Shown here piece by piece: positions 8,811 to 17,609 of a stretch of 64,000 bases of DNA. Origin of the DNA: an uncultured Bacteroidales bacterium. GTDB lineage: Bacteria > Bacteroidota > Bacteroidia > Bacteroidales > F082. Location of the stretch: assembly GCA_905234275.1 (NCBI GenBank), contig CAJOHD010000003.1, forward strand, positions 138,362-202,361, in the 5' to 3' direction. How positions within the stretch are numbered: the first letter of the stretch is position 1; every line of letters begins with the position of its first letter. The notes beneath the pieces are model-generated. The model saw only the letters and a list, made by a program, of their open reading frames with translations. It was not told where the DNA came from and did not search any database. Made by a program: the position numbers and the translations under genes.

Positions 8811-9815
8811 TCAGAAGAACAAAACCATTCCACCCCAAGTATAACCCAAGCCTTGGGCTACAGACAATACCTTTGTGCCTTTGCTGATGCGACCTTCTTT
8901 CATGGCCTCGCACAGGGCAATGGGAATAGTGGATGAAACAGTGTTACCAAAATTCTCGATGTTACAATAATACTGTTCTTCAGAAATTCTCAACTTTCTG
9001 CGTTCCAGATTGGCAAGGAATGTGTTGGCTTGGTGATACACATGAAGGTCTATGTCATCCATCGTCACATGATTCTTCTCCAACACGTCTTCTACTAGTT
9101 GAGGAATACTATCCAAAGAGTAATTCAAAATTGCTGGACCATCCATATAAAGGTTGTCGGATGAGCGTGGGTTGCCAAAATCGTCGAACTTCAAGTCCCC
9201 GGCAGGTTGCGGATGACGAGCGCCACCCGTTTTCACAATCAGGTTTTCAGCACCTGTACCATCGGTTCCAATCACAAATTCTCCCACTTCGGCAATGCCT
9301 TCCGTACTCACCAATGTGGCAGCAGCACCATCACCAAATATGGTACGGTTGCTCTTGTCGCGCTCGTGCATGTACTTCGAATATGTTTCACCCGTCAGCA
9401 GCAGCACATTCTTTGCTTGACCCGCCACAATGACAGCTTTGGCCAACGACAATCCTGCCACAAAGCCATTGCAGCCCAAATTCACATCAATGGCAGTAAT
9501 GCGTTTCGACAAGCCCAAGCGAGTTTGGATAGTACAGGCCGTTGTTGGTAAATGATAATCGGGGCTCTGGGTTACAAAAATCAGATAGTCAATCTGCGAA
9601 CGGTCGTAACTGATATTGGCAAACAGCTTTTCGGCTGCTCCAATGGCAAGGTCACTTGCCGTTTCGCCATCAACCGTCACGTGACGTTGCTTAATGCCTA
9701 TCTTTTTGTCAATTTTTTCGACAGTCCACTCTGGAAATTCCTGTGCAATCATTTCATTGGTCAGGACTTTCTCGGGCAAATTATATGCTATAGCTTTGAT
9801 ATATACTTTCATCAT
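8811..9815 (-). CDS. 3-oxoacyl-ACP synthase III-like (FabH/KASIII family), copy 1
   Basis: The product is about 334 aa from the first codon of an ATGATG pair at 9815, overlapping the upstream stop. The thiolase-fold triad is intact: cysteine near residue 115 (VNLGCNGFVAG), histidine near 261 (YHQANTFLANL) and asparagine near 291 (NFGNTVSSTIP). The enzyme would condense an acyl-CoA with malonyl-ACP, or, like CerJ-type relatives, transfer an acyl group directly to another acceptor. It is translationally linked to a second KASIII-like gene and belongs to a complete small acyl-building set. The genuine housekeeping FabH is probably elsewhere, because this copy lies within a polysaccharide locus. 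Confidence 0.88.
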   Translation of the reverse strand: MMKVYIKAIAYNLPEKVLTNEMIAQEFPEWTVEKIDKKIGIKQRHVTVDGETASDLAIGAAEKLFANISYDRSQIDYLIFVTQSPDYHLPTTACTIQTRLGLSKRITAIDVNLGCNGFVAGLSLAKAVIVAGQAKNVLLLTGETYSKYMHERDKSNRTIFGDGAAATLVSTEGIAEVGEFVIGTDGTGAENLIVKTGGARHPQPAGDLKFDDFGNPRSSDNLYMDGPAILNYSLDSIPQLVEDVLEKNHVTMDDIDLHVYHQANTFLANLERRKLRISEEQYYCNIENFGNTVSSTIPIALCEAMKEGRISKGTKVLSVAQGLGYTWGGMVLFF

Positions 9816-10864
9816 AACTCTTGTAATTGTAAGATTTTGCAATCACCAATATTAATCAGCACAGTTCCGTAGGCAAATCCAGCTCCGATGGCGTTCATCA
9901 GGATGCTGTTGTTGGCCTTGATTTTTTCTCTATTTTCCACTAAACAAAGCGGTATGGAAGTGCCGGCTGTGTTACCGTATTTCTGAATGGAATGAAGAAT
10001 CTTGGCCGGGTCGGCCTTGGCTTTCTTGGCCACATAGTTCGACATGAAATTGTTGGCTTGATGGAAAGCACAAATATCCACCTCGTCGATGCTCTTACCC
10101 GCAAACTCAAGCAGACGCTTGATGTCGCGAGGCAAAACCGATATGGCAAAACTGAAAACATCGTCACCCACCATGATAATCTGTTCAAGATTTCGGATGC
10201 TGCCATCCTCCCACTCCTGCATTTTGAGTGTCTCAGGGGAACTTGGAATACGGGCACCACCAGCCTTCACGATAACCGTTTCAATGTTATCGCCTTCGGT
10301 ACACATCGAGAAGAAACTCTCGCCATACTGCGCACCCTTGCCAATCACCGAAACAGTACCGGCATCACCTAATAGTTTACCAGTTCCTTTGTCTTTCAAA
10401 GAAATCATTTTCGACAGCGTATCGCCCACCATAATCATCACATTGTTGATAGTTGGGATTTGCAGGAAAGAATAAGCCATTAACAAGCCATGGATGAAGC
10501 CAGAGCACGACATGTTAACATCGTAAACAATGGTGTCCTTGCGCAAACCAAGCTTGTCCTGCATAATGATGGATGTGCCTGGTATCTTATAGTCAGGCGT
10601 TTGACTGATGAAAAACAGGGCATCGATGTCCTCGCGCTTGATGTCGGTTTCGTCGAATATCTGACAGGCCGACTTATAGCAAAGGTCGGATGCACATTGG
10701 TCAGGCTCCACAAAGCGGCGTTCCTCAACGCCTGTTGCACTAACAAATTTTTCAATTTCTTCTTCCGAATAGTATTCGGTCATCTCGCGGGTTTTCACCA
10801 CGCGATGAGGCACCGTAGCACTGATGGCACGAATGCCGACGTTCTCAAATTTTATTAAAGCCAT
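9812..10864 (-). CDS. 3-oxoacyl-ACP synthase III-like (FabH/KASIII family), copy 2
   Basis: The product is 350 aa. Its triad is also complete: cysteine 120 (VNMSCSGFIHG), histidine 268 (FHQANNFMSN) and asparagine 298 (KYGNTAGTSIP). It differs strongly from the copy next to it, so the two probably act in succession or on different acyl chains rather than as a recent duplication. It starts 3 nt after the SDR stop. The retained cysteine in both argues against a KS/chain-length-factor pair, in which one partner lacks it. The condensation substrate is not evident. Confidence 0.88.
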   Translation of the reverse strand: MALIKFENVGIRAISATVPHRVVKTREMTEYYSEEEIEKFVSATGVEERRFVEPDQCASDLCYKSACQIFDETDIKREDIDALFFISQTPDYKIPGTSIIMQDKLGLRKDTIVYDVNMSCSGFIHGLLMAYSFLQIPTINNVMIMVGDTLSKMISLKDKGTGKLLGDAGTVSVIGKGAQYGESFFSMCTEGDNIETVIVKAGGARIPSSPETLKMQEWEDGSIRNLEQIIMVGDDVFSFAISVLPRDIKRLLEFAGKSIDEVDICAFHQANNFMSNYVAKKAKADPAKILHSIQKYGNTAGTSIPLCLVENREKIKANNSILMNAIGAGFAYGTVLINIGDCKILQLQEL

Positions 10865-10867
10865 AAT

Positions 10868-11626
10868 TTACGCTAAACAATAACCGCCGTCGATTAATAA
10901 GTTGATTCCTGTTACCCAACTTGACGCATCCGACAGCAGATAAATAGCGCCGTTGGCAATATCTTCAGGTGTTCCCACGCGCTTCAGCGGGTAACGTCCG
11001 TACATAGTCTCTTTCAGCTGATCTTCTGAGAACATTTCGTTTGAAAGACCGAGGATGCTGGTGGGCACCAAGCCCGGGCAGATGGTATTCACACGCGTTC
11101 CCTGGGCTGCCAACTCGAAAGCCGCACTCTTGGTGAAACCAGCCAACGCACCTTTTGTGGCATCGTAAGGTGCCTCGCCTGTGTTGGCAATAAACACGCC
11201 CGACATGGAAGCAATGAAAACAATTGAGGAGCGTTTCTGCAACTTCTTTTTCTTAAGCAAAGCAGAAGTCAGCAATATAGGAGCCACTTCATTGACATTT
11301 ACAATGTCCTCCAACAATTCCCTATTAATGTTTTTCACCGCACAAATCTTCGGAATACCCGCACTGTGAACCACACCATTGATTTCAGGACATTGTGCAA
11401 CCAAATTGTCAATCCCCTCTTGATTGGAAAGATCGGTGGCTATAGCAGTGTGACCTTCGCCTTCAAGCATGGAAATTGTCTCGTTAAGACGCTCCACGTT
11501 GCGGCCTGTGACGACCATCTTGGCTCCCATTTTGGAACACTCGACGGCGATGCCTCGTCCTATGCCGGACGAGGCTCCCGTTACGAGTATGGTCTTTCCT
11601 TCTAATGAAAAGGGATTGTAGGCCAT
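10868..11626 (-). CDS. Short-chain dehydrogenase, 3-oxoacyl-ACP reductase-like (FabG-type)
   Basis: This 252-aa SDR has the cofactor motif TGASSGIGRG at the N-terminus, an NVNEV segment, catalytic serine in FIASMSGV, the YDATKGAL Tyr-x-x-x-Lys pair near residue 150, and a C-terminus WVTGINLLIDGGY typical of the FabG branch. It would reduce a 3-oxoacyl-ACP to a 3-hydroxyacyl-ACP with NADPH. The start overlaps the stop of the ACP gene by one base. No dehydratase (FabZ) or enoyl reductase (FabI) gene is present in the set, so the chain would be left at the 3-hydroxy stage. Confidence 0.88.
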   Translation of the reverse strand: MAYNPFSLEGKTILVTGASSGIGRGIAVECSKMGAKMVVTGRNVERLNETISMLEGEGHTAIATDLSNQEGIDNLVAQCPEINGVVHSAGIPKICAVKNINRELLEDIVNVNEVAPILLTSALLKKKKLQKRSSIVFIASMSGVFIANTGEAPYDATKGALAGFTKSAAFELAAQGTRVNTICPGLVPTSILGLSNEMFSEDQLKETMYGRYPLKRVGTPEDIANGAIYLLSDASSWVTGINLLIDGGYCLA

Positions 11627-11853
11627 TATTTGTTCTGAATTAAGTTATACAATTCCTCCAGTGTGTTCACAGAACGGAGGTCGGCACCAGTGATGCGCTT
11701 CTCAAACTCTTCGTCAACCATGGCGATGATTGAAAGGGCTGTGAGCGAACCCCACTCGTCGAGTGATTTGAATACAGTGTCAGCCTTGAACTGTTCAGCG
11801 GGGGTTTCGTCAAACTCTTCGGCAAATCTTTCTACAAATTCTTTTAATTCCAT
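11626..11853 (-). CDS. Acyl carrier protein
   Basis: This 75-aa acidic protein has the ACP four-helix pattern. The phosphopantetheine serine lies in DEWGSLTALSI; the usual DSL is replaced by GSL, but the serine and following leucine are kept. It is preceded by the VOC/FabD genes and followed, with a one-base overlap, by the SDR. It is probably a dedicated carrier for the acyl group made by the adjacent FabD, KASIII-like and SDR enzymes, not the housekeeping AcpP, which normally has DSLD. Confidence 0.85.
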   Translation of the reverse strand: MELKEFVERFAEEFDETPAEQFKADTVFKSLDEWGSLTALSIIAMVDEEFEKRITGADLRSVNTLEELYNLIQNK

Positions 11854-11916
11854 AATTTTAAATTTTTAAATTGTTAAACTTGTTGTTATTAATGTTTCTT
11901 TGATAAGAAATTTCGT

Positions 11917-12321
11917 TTATTGTTCACAAAGCTCCGTAAGAACACCTTGTGTTGATTTAGGATTGAGGAAGGCTATATTCAATCCTTCCGCTCCCTTTCT
12001 TGGCTCGAAGTCAATCAAGCGAACTTTTTGACTTTTACATTCAGCCAAGGCATTTGCCACACCGTCTTCAACGGCGAAAGCAATATGATGGATACCAGTG
12101 CCTTGGTTTTCCAAGAATTTCGCAATAGGGCTTTCCTCTGATGTGGGTTCAAGAAGTTCAATCTTGGTTTCACCAACTTTTAAGAAAGCGGTCTTTACCA
12201 TTTGGTCTTTTACTTCTTCCACAGCATAGCACTTCAAGCCTAGCACATTTTCGTAATAAGGCAAGGCCTCTTCTATGCTCTTAACGGCTATGCCAATATG
12301 TTCAATGTGTGATATATTCAT
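11917..12321 (-). CDS. VOC-family protein, methylmalonyl-CoA epimerase-like
   Basis: This 134-aa protein matches methylmalonyl-CoA epimerase along its length: HIEHIGIAVKSIEEALPYY at the start, GTGIHHIAFAVEDG in the middle and a GVLTELCEQ end that supplies the metal-binding glutamate after the histidines. Epimerases of this family interconvert (R)- and (S)-methylmalonyl-CoA. Finding it between the ACP and FabD genes rather than beside a methylmalonyl-CoA mutase or decarboxylase is unusual, and raises the idea that the neighbouring synthases use a methyl-branched extender. Its stop-to-ACP gap is 63 nt and its start touches the FabD stop. Confidence 0.85.
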   Translation of the reverse strand: MNISHIEHIGIAVKSIEEALPYYENVLGLKCYAVEEVKDQMVKTAFLKVGETKIELLEPTSEESPIAKFLENQGTGIHHIAFAVEDGVANALAECKSQKVRLIDFEPRKGAEGLNIAFLNPKSTQGVLTELCEQ

Positions 12322-13272
12322 TTATGCCTCCTTTACTATCTTGTAATTCTTGATTTTTCCAGAATAAGTAGGCACATCAAGCAATGATTGCTGATGCAAG
12401 TTAGGGTACATGCGTCGGACAATCTTTTCCAAAGTGTCATCAGTACCTACCTCATAGAACTCTGTTACACCGTCCTTGGCCATATTGTGGGTCATGGTAG
12501 TCCACAACACGGGATGAGTGATATGCTGAATCAAGTTGGCACGAATTTCCTCTGGATTAGTGTGAGGCAGAGCATCCACGCACTGATAAACAGGAATGCT
12601 GGCTTTTTTGAAATTAATCTCATTGATAATAGCACCCAACTGCTCGCGAGCTTCATCCATAAAAGGAGTGTGAAACGAGCCACCTATGGCCAACGGCACC
12701 GCCTTTTTGGCACCTTCTTTCATGAACGCCTTGCAGGCTACACGCACCGACTTGCGGCTACCGCTGATAACCACTTGTCCTGGACCATTGTAGTTTGCAA
12801 AATAGAGCGGTTCACCAGTCTCTTCCCAAATCTCTTTGATACGTTTTTCAACATATTCATCAGGGAGTCCGATCACAGCTCCCATACCAGTTTTGACAGG
12901 GGCTTCATCGGAAGCTTTCTGTCCAATCAAAGCACGGTTGAGAACCAATTTCAACCCCTCTTCGAAGGTGATGGAACCTGCTATCACCAATGCAGCAAAC
13001 TCGCCCAGTGAGTGACCAGCAACAACATCGGGCTTCACATCGTCTTGACATAGGGCAAGAATGGTTTCATACACAAACACAGAAGGTTGGGTGTTTTTGG
13101 TTTCCATTAATTCTTCCTCGTTGCCATGGAACATTACATCGGTTATTTTGTAACCGAGAAAGTCGTTGGCACGCTCGAAAAGTTCTTTGGCTTTTGGGAA
13201 CTGTTCGTATAGGTCACTACCCATTCCCTCTTTCTGGCAGCCTTGACCAGGGAAAATGAAAGCTTTACTCAT
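12322..13272 (-). CDS. Malonyl-CoA:ACP transacylase (FabD family)
   Basis: The product is 316 aa from the ATG at 13272 (MSKAFIFPGQGCQKEGMG); an ATG four codons earlier overlaps the GNAT gene. The acyl-enzyme serine lies in VAGHSLGEFAAL, the substrate-carboxylate arginine in ALIGQKASD-like context, and the active-site histidine in GGSFHTPFM. It would load malonyl (or methylmalonyl) from CoA onto the adjacent ACP. Its presence makes the acyl set self-sufficient. It may be a second copy specialised for this locus; the housekeeping fabD is not in the window. Confidence 0.9.
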   Translation of the reverse strand: MSKAFIFPGQGCQKEGMGSDLYEQFPKAKELFERANDFLGYKITDVMFHGNEEELMETKNTQPSVFVYETILALCQDDVKPDVVAGHSLGEFAALVIAGSITFEEGLKLVLNRALIGQKASDEAPVKTGMGAVIGLPDEYVEKRIKEIWEETGEPLYFANYNGPGQVVISGSRKSVRVACKAFMKEGAKKAVPLAIGGSFHTPFMDEAREQLGAIINEINFKKASIPVYQCVDALPHTNPEEIRANLIQHITHPVLWTTMTHNMAKDGVTEFYEVGTDDTLEKIVRRMYPNLHQQSLLDVPTYSGKIKNYKIVKEA

Positions 13273-13276
13273 AATA

Positions 13277-13822
13277 TTATACATTTAACATTGACTCAAT
13301 TATGGGTTTTCTGGCATTGAATGCCTCTCGAGTGTAGATGTAGTATTGATTCAACTCGTCAGTATAGGTAAAATCAACTTTCAGTATTTTTTCATGATAT
13401 TTGATCACTTTATGGTTCCCCAAACGGATGTCGCCATGCGCCAACTTTTTGTCAAGCACATTGAAGCCCAAATCCAACTGGATCAAGGTAGCTAACACGG
13501 GTATCTCGAATGGGCATCCAGATTTGAAGACAAAACTACCACCAGTAAATTCGTCTTCGGTAATATCATAAAGGCGGTTTACGCCCATACGCACTCCGTT
13601 TATAGAATATATAAAATAATAGTCCAGTCCTTTAGCTTCTCGTTCTTTATATTTCCTAGTCCATAATATCTGGCTTTCTAATACGTCAGATGTTTCGCTA
13701 ATAAAACGGGCTAAACGCGAATCCTTTCGCAAACTAAGTATAAATTCAGCGTCAGTTTCATTAACCAATCTCATGTGAAGTCCATAACGCTCTAATTCAA
13801 AATTTTCTGGAAGTAATTTCAT
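13277..13822 (-). CDS. GNAT-like acyltransferase
   Basis: The 181-aa product resembles GNAT acetyltransferases: LERYGLHMRLVNETDAEFILSLR is a typical RimJ/RimL-like first strand and helix, and a later segment (LGFNVLDKKLAHGDIRLGNHKVIKYHEKI) has the family's helix-turn before the last strands. It lies directly upstream of FabD with 4 nt between. A plausible role is transfer of the acyl chain from the adjacent ACP onto the 3-amino group of the dTDP-sugar, replacing the hexapeptide FdtC/QdtC-type acetyltransferase that this locus lacks. That role is inference. Confidence 0.65.
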   Translation of the reverse strand: MKLLPENFELERYGLHMRLVNETDAEFILSLRKDSRLARFISETSDVLESQILWTRKYKEREAKGLDYYFIYSINGVRMGVNRLYDITEDEFTGGSFVFKSGCPFEIPVLATLIQLDLGFNVLDKKLAHGDIRLGNHKVIKYHEKILKVDFTYTDELNQYYIYTREAFNARKPIIESMLNV

Positions 13823-13823
13823 G

Positions 13824-15092
13824 TTACTGAATTGTTTTAAGATATAACTTTAATGATTTTGCATTAATTGTATAATTAGAATGCACATCTATTGTTTCTA
13901 TTGAATTATCAGAATAATAATATACCGCACAACCATTAAAATAGGCTGGAGTTGTAAAAACAGGAGCAACATATCCTTTAAAATTTTGATAAAGGCAGAT
14001 CACCCTACAACCTATGGAAGAAAAAAGCAGGTTTGTAAATGCAGCACCCGCACCAGAAACAATCCACTCTGCTCCATCAAACAAACTCATTTGTTCTTCA
14101 AAAGACAATATTTCTGGTGATACTTTCTGGAAACCCATTGGTTCAAGGACAGAAAAAACATCTTCCTCGTTAAAATTACGATGCTTAGTGCTTGCCCTTG
14201 TAATAAAAACCTTTTTAGGGAAAACCTTCGATGATTTGTTACTTAATAATCTGTCCCTCAGCTTTAAAGTATATTCTTTGTCAAAGACAAAATACTCTGG
14301 GCTACCATCACTGTTTGCTTTTATATGAAGAAAACTATTAACCGGGGTGATACACCATAAATTATCAAATAACAACCTCTCACCCTCTTTAATAATATGA
14401 ATGGATCTATTTATATTATTAGTTAATAATTCAAATGCCCTTTTTAATGATGGTATCTTTAAAATAGCTTCATCGACAACAATTGGCACATTAGATGGAA
14501 TTTTATTATCTATATCTTCCAAAACTAACAATCGGATAAGTATTTCATATAAACCATGGTAATAGTTATTTGCATATCTGTCACTAATCATTATTCCAGC
14601 TGGCAATAACTTATATCTATTTTTTCTTCCCAATTTTAACAATAGAACTTTTCGCTTGGTTGATTTTGTGATGATATCTTGATACGACTTGGTCTCATCC
14701 ATTTTAGCACAATAATCGTTAATTGCTAATCTTCTCTTGAAATCCAACACAATACCTGATCCTCCTTGAATAAAAACCGTTTTGTGATGACATAACAACA
14801 AGTCATCCATAATACAAGGTATCAACTTTTGAGAATCTTTACTTTTATTAGTTATGACATTACTTGAATAACCTACCCTGTTCCTTTTAATACAAATAAC
14901 ATCTGTGTTTTGTTGTCGGCAATACGCCTTATGACTTATTGCTTGATATGGTATCATACCAAACAAAAATTTCATAAAAAGATATATCATCCATCTTAAA
15001 ATACGGAACAATAAATATGTATCCCATCTAACTTCAAAATAATATGATAGGTTTATTAAAATTTTAACAATTTTTATTTTAATAGATAACAT
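13824..15092 (-). CDS. GT61-family (DUF563) glycosyltransferase, copy 1
   Basis: The 422-aa protein has the DUF563/GT61 pattern: the first third is variable, then ILIRLLVLEDI, and a conserved C-terminal block KVFITRASTKHRNFNEEDV with GAEWIVSGAGAAFTNLLF. The glycine-rich SGAGAAFTNLLF loop is characteristic. A hydrophobic segment lies near residues 25-45. A paralogue with the same block lies at 16320-17609, so the two probably add neighbouring sugars, with the polymerase gene between them. Codon use is AT-rich compared with the acyl-building genes to its left. Confidence 0.82.
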   Translation of the reverse strand: MLSIKIKIVKILINLSYYFEVRWDTYLLFRILRWMIYLFMKFLFGMIPYQAISHKAYCRQQNTDVICIKRNRVGYSSNVITNKSKDSQKLIPCIMDDLLLCHHKTVFIQGGSGIVLDFKRRLAINDYCAKMDETKSYQDIITKSTKRKVLLLKLGRKNRYKLLPAGIMISDRYANNYYHGLYEILIRLLVLEDIDNKIPSNVPIVVDEAILKIPSLKRAFELLTNNINRSIHIIKEGERLLFDNLWCITPVNSFLHIKANSDGSPEYFVFDKEYTLKLRDRLLSNKSSKVFPKKVFITRASTKHRNFNEEDVFSVLEPMGFQKVSPEILSFEEQMSLFDGAEWIVSGAGAAFTNLLFSSIGCRVICLYQNFKGYVAPVFTTPAYFNGCAVYYYSDNSIETIDVHSNYTINAKSLKLYLKTIQ

Positions 15093-15145
15093 GATTGTAT
15101 CATTAAATTTATCAGTTCAAATCTTTTTATACTTACACATACTAT

Positions 15146-16330
15146 TTAAGGATTATTAGAAACAAACAATGATGAATATTTCGTTGAATTAGCCATTATA
15201 GCCATATTAAACAATAAAATATAATGTATGGAAAAAAATCCCGGACGCTGATACAATGTAAGATACATAAATGCCATAAAAGCGCACCACATAAAGAACG
15301 ATTTTATATATTTCTTTGAATACAATGCATAAAAAATAAAAAACAACACCAAAACCACAAAGCCATGTCGTATAATTGCATTATTAATTGATGCTGCTCC
15401 CATAAATCTTGCCGATACTTGTGGATCTGCAACACCCCAATAATAGGCACTTGTTCCTTTTATGCTTTTTATATAATTATCGAACTCTTCCCCACTTCTA
15501 TTATTACCAACAATAGTATTGCGACTCGAGTCCCATTCAAGCCTATCCCATATCAATTCTTTAGTAACTGGATTGTTAAAACTATAACCTATTATCATAA
15601 ATAATAGGGCAAATAAAAATATTTTAGTCCTGATTTTGCTTTTATTGGAAACGATAGAATATAGCATAAATACAGATGTAGCCACATAGAAAAAGAGAGA
15701 AAAAGAAATTATACCTGATAATAGTAAAACTATATTATATCCTTTTTTCAAATCAAATTTCCCTATATATAACATCATTAACGAAACTGTACCCACAACG
15801 CCCGGTTCATCAAACAATCCCATAAATCTAATAGCATTGGACATATCATCTTCCAACGCAATACCATTTATTTTTACAAGGAACGGGTAAATGTTACATG
15901 TATATTCTTTGAGCGTATTTAAAGGTGGCACGGTCTTATATGGTATGTTTATACCCAATAACAATAACAACCACACCGTCATTGATAAAGCTATTAATAC
16001 TACGTATATTTTTCGAAATTTTAAAAATACTTCAATTAAAAATTCTTTTTTACAAAGAAACAATAGCATCAATGACGCACTTATAACTATTCCAAATATA
16101 TTATATCTAGCACATACAGCAGCTAAAAGCGCAATAAACAAGAATAAAACTTCATATATGGAAATTTTATTAAAATCACATTGTGTCAATAGAATTAAAA
16201 TAAATGGTATAGTATTATAATAAGTGATTAATGTATGAAGAGGCCATACAAAATACGGCTCAATTTGCAAGAATATCAGAACTGCCGCAAACCATTGAAC
16301 CCTTTTTTCCTTATTTAATTCACCCTTCAT
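15146..16330 (-). CDS. wzy: O-antigen/capsule polymerase-like membrane protein (Wzy-type)
   Basis: The 394-aa protein is almost wholly hydrophobic with about ten to eleven predicted membrane segments and a large periplasmic loop (about residues 255-310, with DNYIKSIKGTSAYYWG). Wzy polymerases join lipid-linked repeat units at the periplasmic face of the inner membrane and are too divergent for a motif call; topology and its position between the flippase/GT61 genes and a second GT61 gene are the evidence. It overlaps the start of that upstream GT61 gene by 11 nt. The region is notably AT-rich, as usual for wzy. Confidence 0.75.
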   Translation of the reverse strand: MKGELNKEKRVQWFAAVLIFLQIEPYFVWPLHTLITYYNTIPFILILLTQCDFNKISIYEVLFLFIALLAAVCARYNIFGIVISASLMLLFLCKKEFLIEVFLKFRKIYVVLIALSMTVWLLLLLGINIPYKTVPPLNTLKEYTCNIYPFLVKINGIALEDDMSNAIRFMGLFDEPGVVGTVSLMMLYIGKFDLKKGYNIVLLLSGIISFSLFFYVATSVFMLYSIVSNKSKIRTKIFLFALLFMIIGYSFNNPVTKELIWDRLEWDSSRNTIVGNNRSGEEFDNYIKSIKGTSAYYWGVADPQVSARFMGAASINNAIIRHGFVVLVLFFIFYALYSKKYIKSFFMWCAFMAFMYLTLYQRPGFFSIHYILLFNMAIMANSTKYSSLFVSNNP

Positions 16331-17609
16331 ATTCCAAAAAACATTTTACAACATAATCAAACCGACTCGGATTTACAAAATAATCAGAATGAATGCTTTT
16401 GCCATGCCGAATTTCATCTGAACGATAGTATAATAACTTACATCCATTCATACGAGCTAACACTGAAAATGCCGATGGCTCTCCGTCAACGTTTGGCGTT
16501 ATGATTATTATTTTGCTATTTTCTTTAACAAACAATAAATTTGTAAAAGCAGCTCCAGTACCTCCTATAATAATATCAGCATCATTAAATAAAAACATTT
16601 GTTGCTGAAAGGAATAATCTTCCGGTGCTATTGCCACAAATCCCAACGGTTCTAAAACCCTTATTATGTCTTTTTCGTTAAAATTACGATGCTTTGTATT
16701 CTTTCGAGTTAAAAAAATCTTTCTTGGTGTCTCATCACCACTTTTCCACGACAACAACTTTTCCCTTAATCTTCTCAATATATCAATATCAAAAATCATA
16801 TCCTCCTTCAATATAGATCGTCCAATTAGATGAGGCGTGATATGATTAATATTTGATATTACATATAAATCATTAACCAAACACAGCTCATTGTAATTTA
16901 TATATATAACTTTTCTAGGCTGTTTTAGTGTGAGTTTAGATAATATAAAGCCAAAAGCAGATACCTTTTTTACTGAAGAATCGATAATAATTGGAATGTC
17001 TGGTGATATCTCTAGATCACTTATTACAATCAATTTAATAAGATTTTCAAGTATTTCATGATAATAATTATTAGAAAATTTACCGTTTATCATTACACCT
17101 GACTGTATGATTTTACACGAACGCCGTAAATTGCTTCGAAGAATACATACATTCGATTTTATTTGATACAACAATCCATCAACAAACTTAACAAATCTAT
17201 CTAAATTGTAGCAAAAGTCGTTGATAACACAACCATTTTTTCTATCAACAACCATGTCTGAATTACCCTGTATAAAAACATTACTAAAATGGTATAAATT
17301 CAGATCCGGAAGTTTCTTTTCTTCAAGATAAGATAATGATTCTTTAATATCAAAAGCAGACGCTGTTACATATCCTTTCCTGTTTGTTTTGATGGGATGA
17401 ATAGTACATGTATTATATTTGTTATAATAACTTATCGTTGATTCAATTGGATAAAACGATATATTTAATACTCCCAAAACAATCTTATGACAATTACATA
17501 TTAATCTCCAACAAGCATTTTTTTCTGAGTGTTCTACTAAAAAAAATGTATAATTCATTAATAAAACACCTATGCGTATTTTTAATTTTGCATATATTTT
17601 ATTTATCAT
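16320..17609 (-). CDS. GT61-family (DUF563) glycosyltransferase, copy 2
   Basis: The 429-aa product shares its C-terminal block with the protein at 13824-15092: KIFLTRKNTKHRNFNEKDII and DADIIIGGTGAAFTNLLF. The shared unusual HRNFNE motif and spacing show the two are paralogues. The start overlaps the wzx stop by 4 nt. GT61-like enzymes use a GT-B fold and work with sugar nucleotides at the cytoplasmic face; donor and linkage cannot be assigned. Confidence 0.82.
   Translation of the reverse strand: MINKIYAKLKIRIGVLLMNYTFFLVEHSEKNACWRLICNCHKIVLGVLNISFYPIESTISYYNKYNTCTIHPIKTNRKGYVTASAFDIKESLSYLEEKKLPDLNLYHFSNVFIQGNSDMVVDRKNGCVINDFCYNLDRFVKFVDGLLYQIKSNVCILRSNLRRSCKIIQSGVMINGKFSNNYYHEILENLIKLIVISDLEISPDIPIIIDSSVKKVSAFGFILSKLTLKQPRKVIYINYNELCLVNDLYVISNINHITPHLIGRSILKEDMIFDIDILRRLREKLLSWKSGDETPRKIFLTRKNTKHRNFNEKDIIRVLEPLGFVAIAPEDYSFQQQMFLFNDADIIIGGTGAAFTNLLFVKENSKIIIITPNVDGEPSAFSVLARMNGCKLLYYRSDEIRHGKSIHSDYFVNPSRFDYVVKCFLEYEG

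Noticed and set aside
12388-13011. Rightward frame of about 207 codons opposite FabD
   Set aside because: Antisense shadow of a well-supported coding gene.
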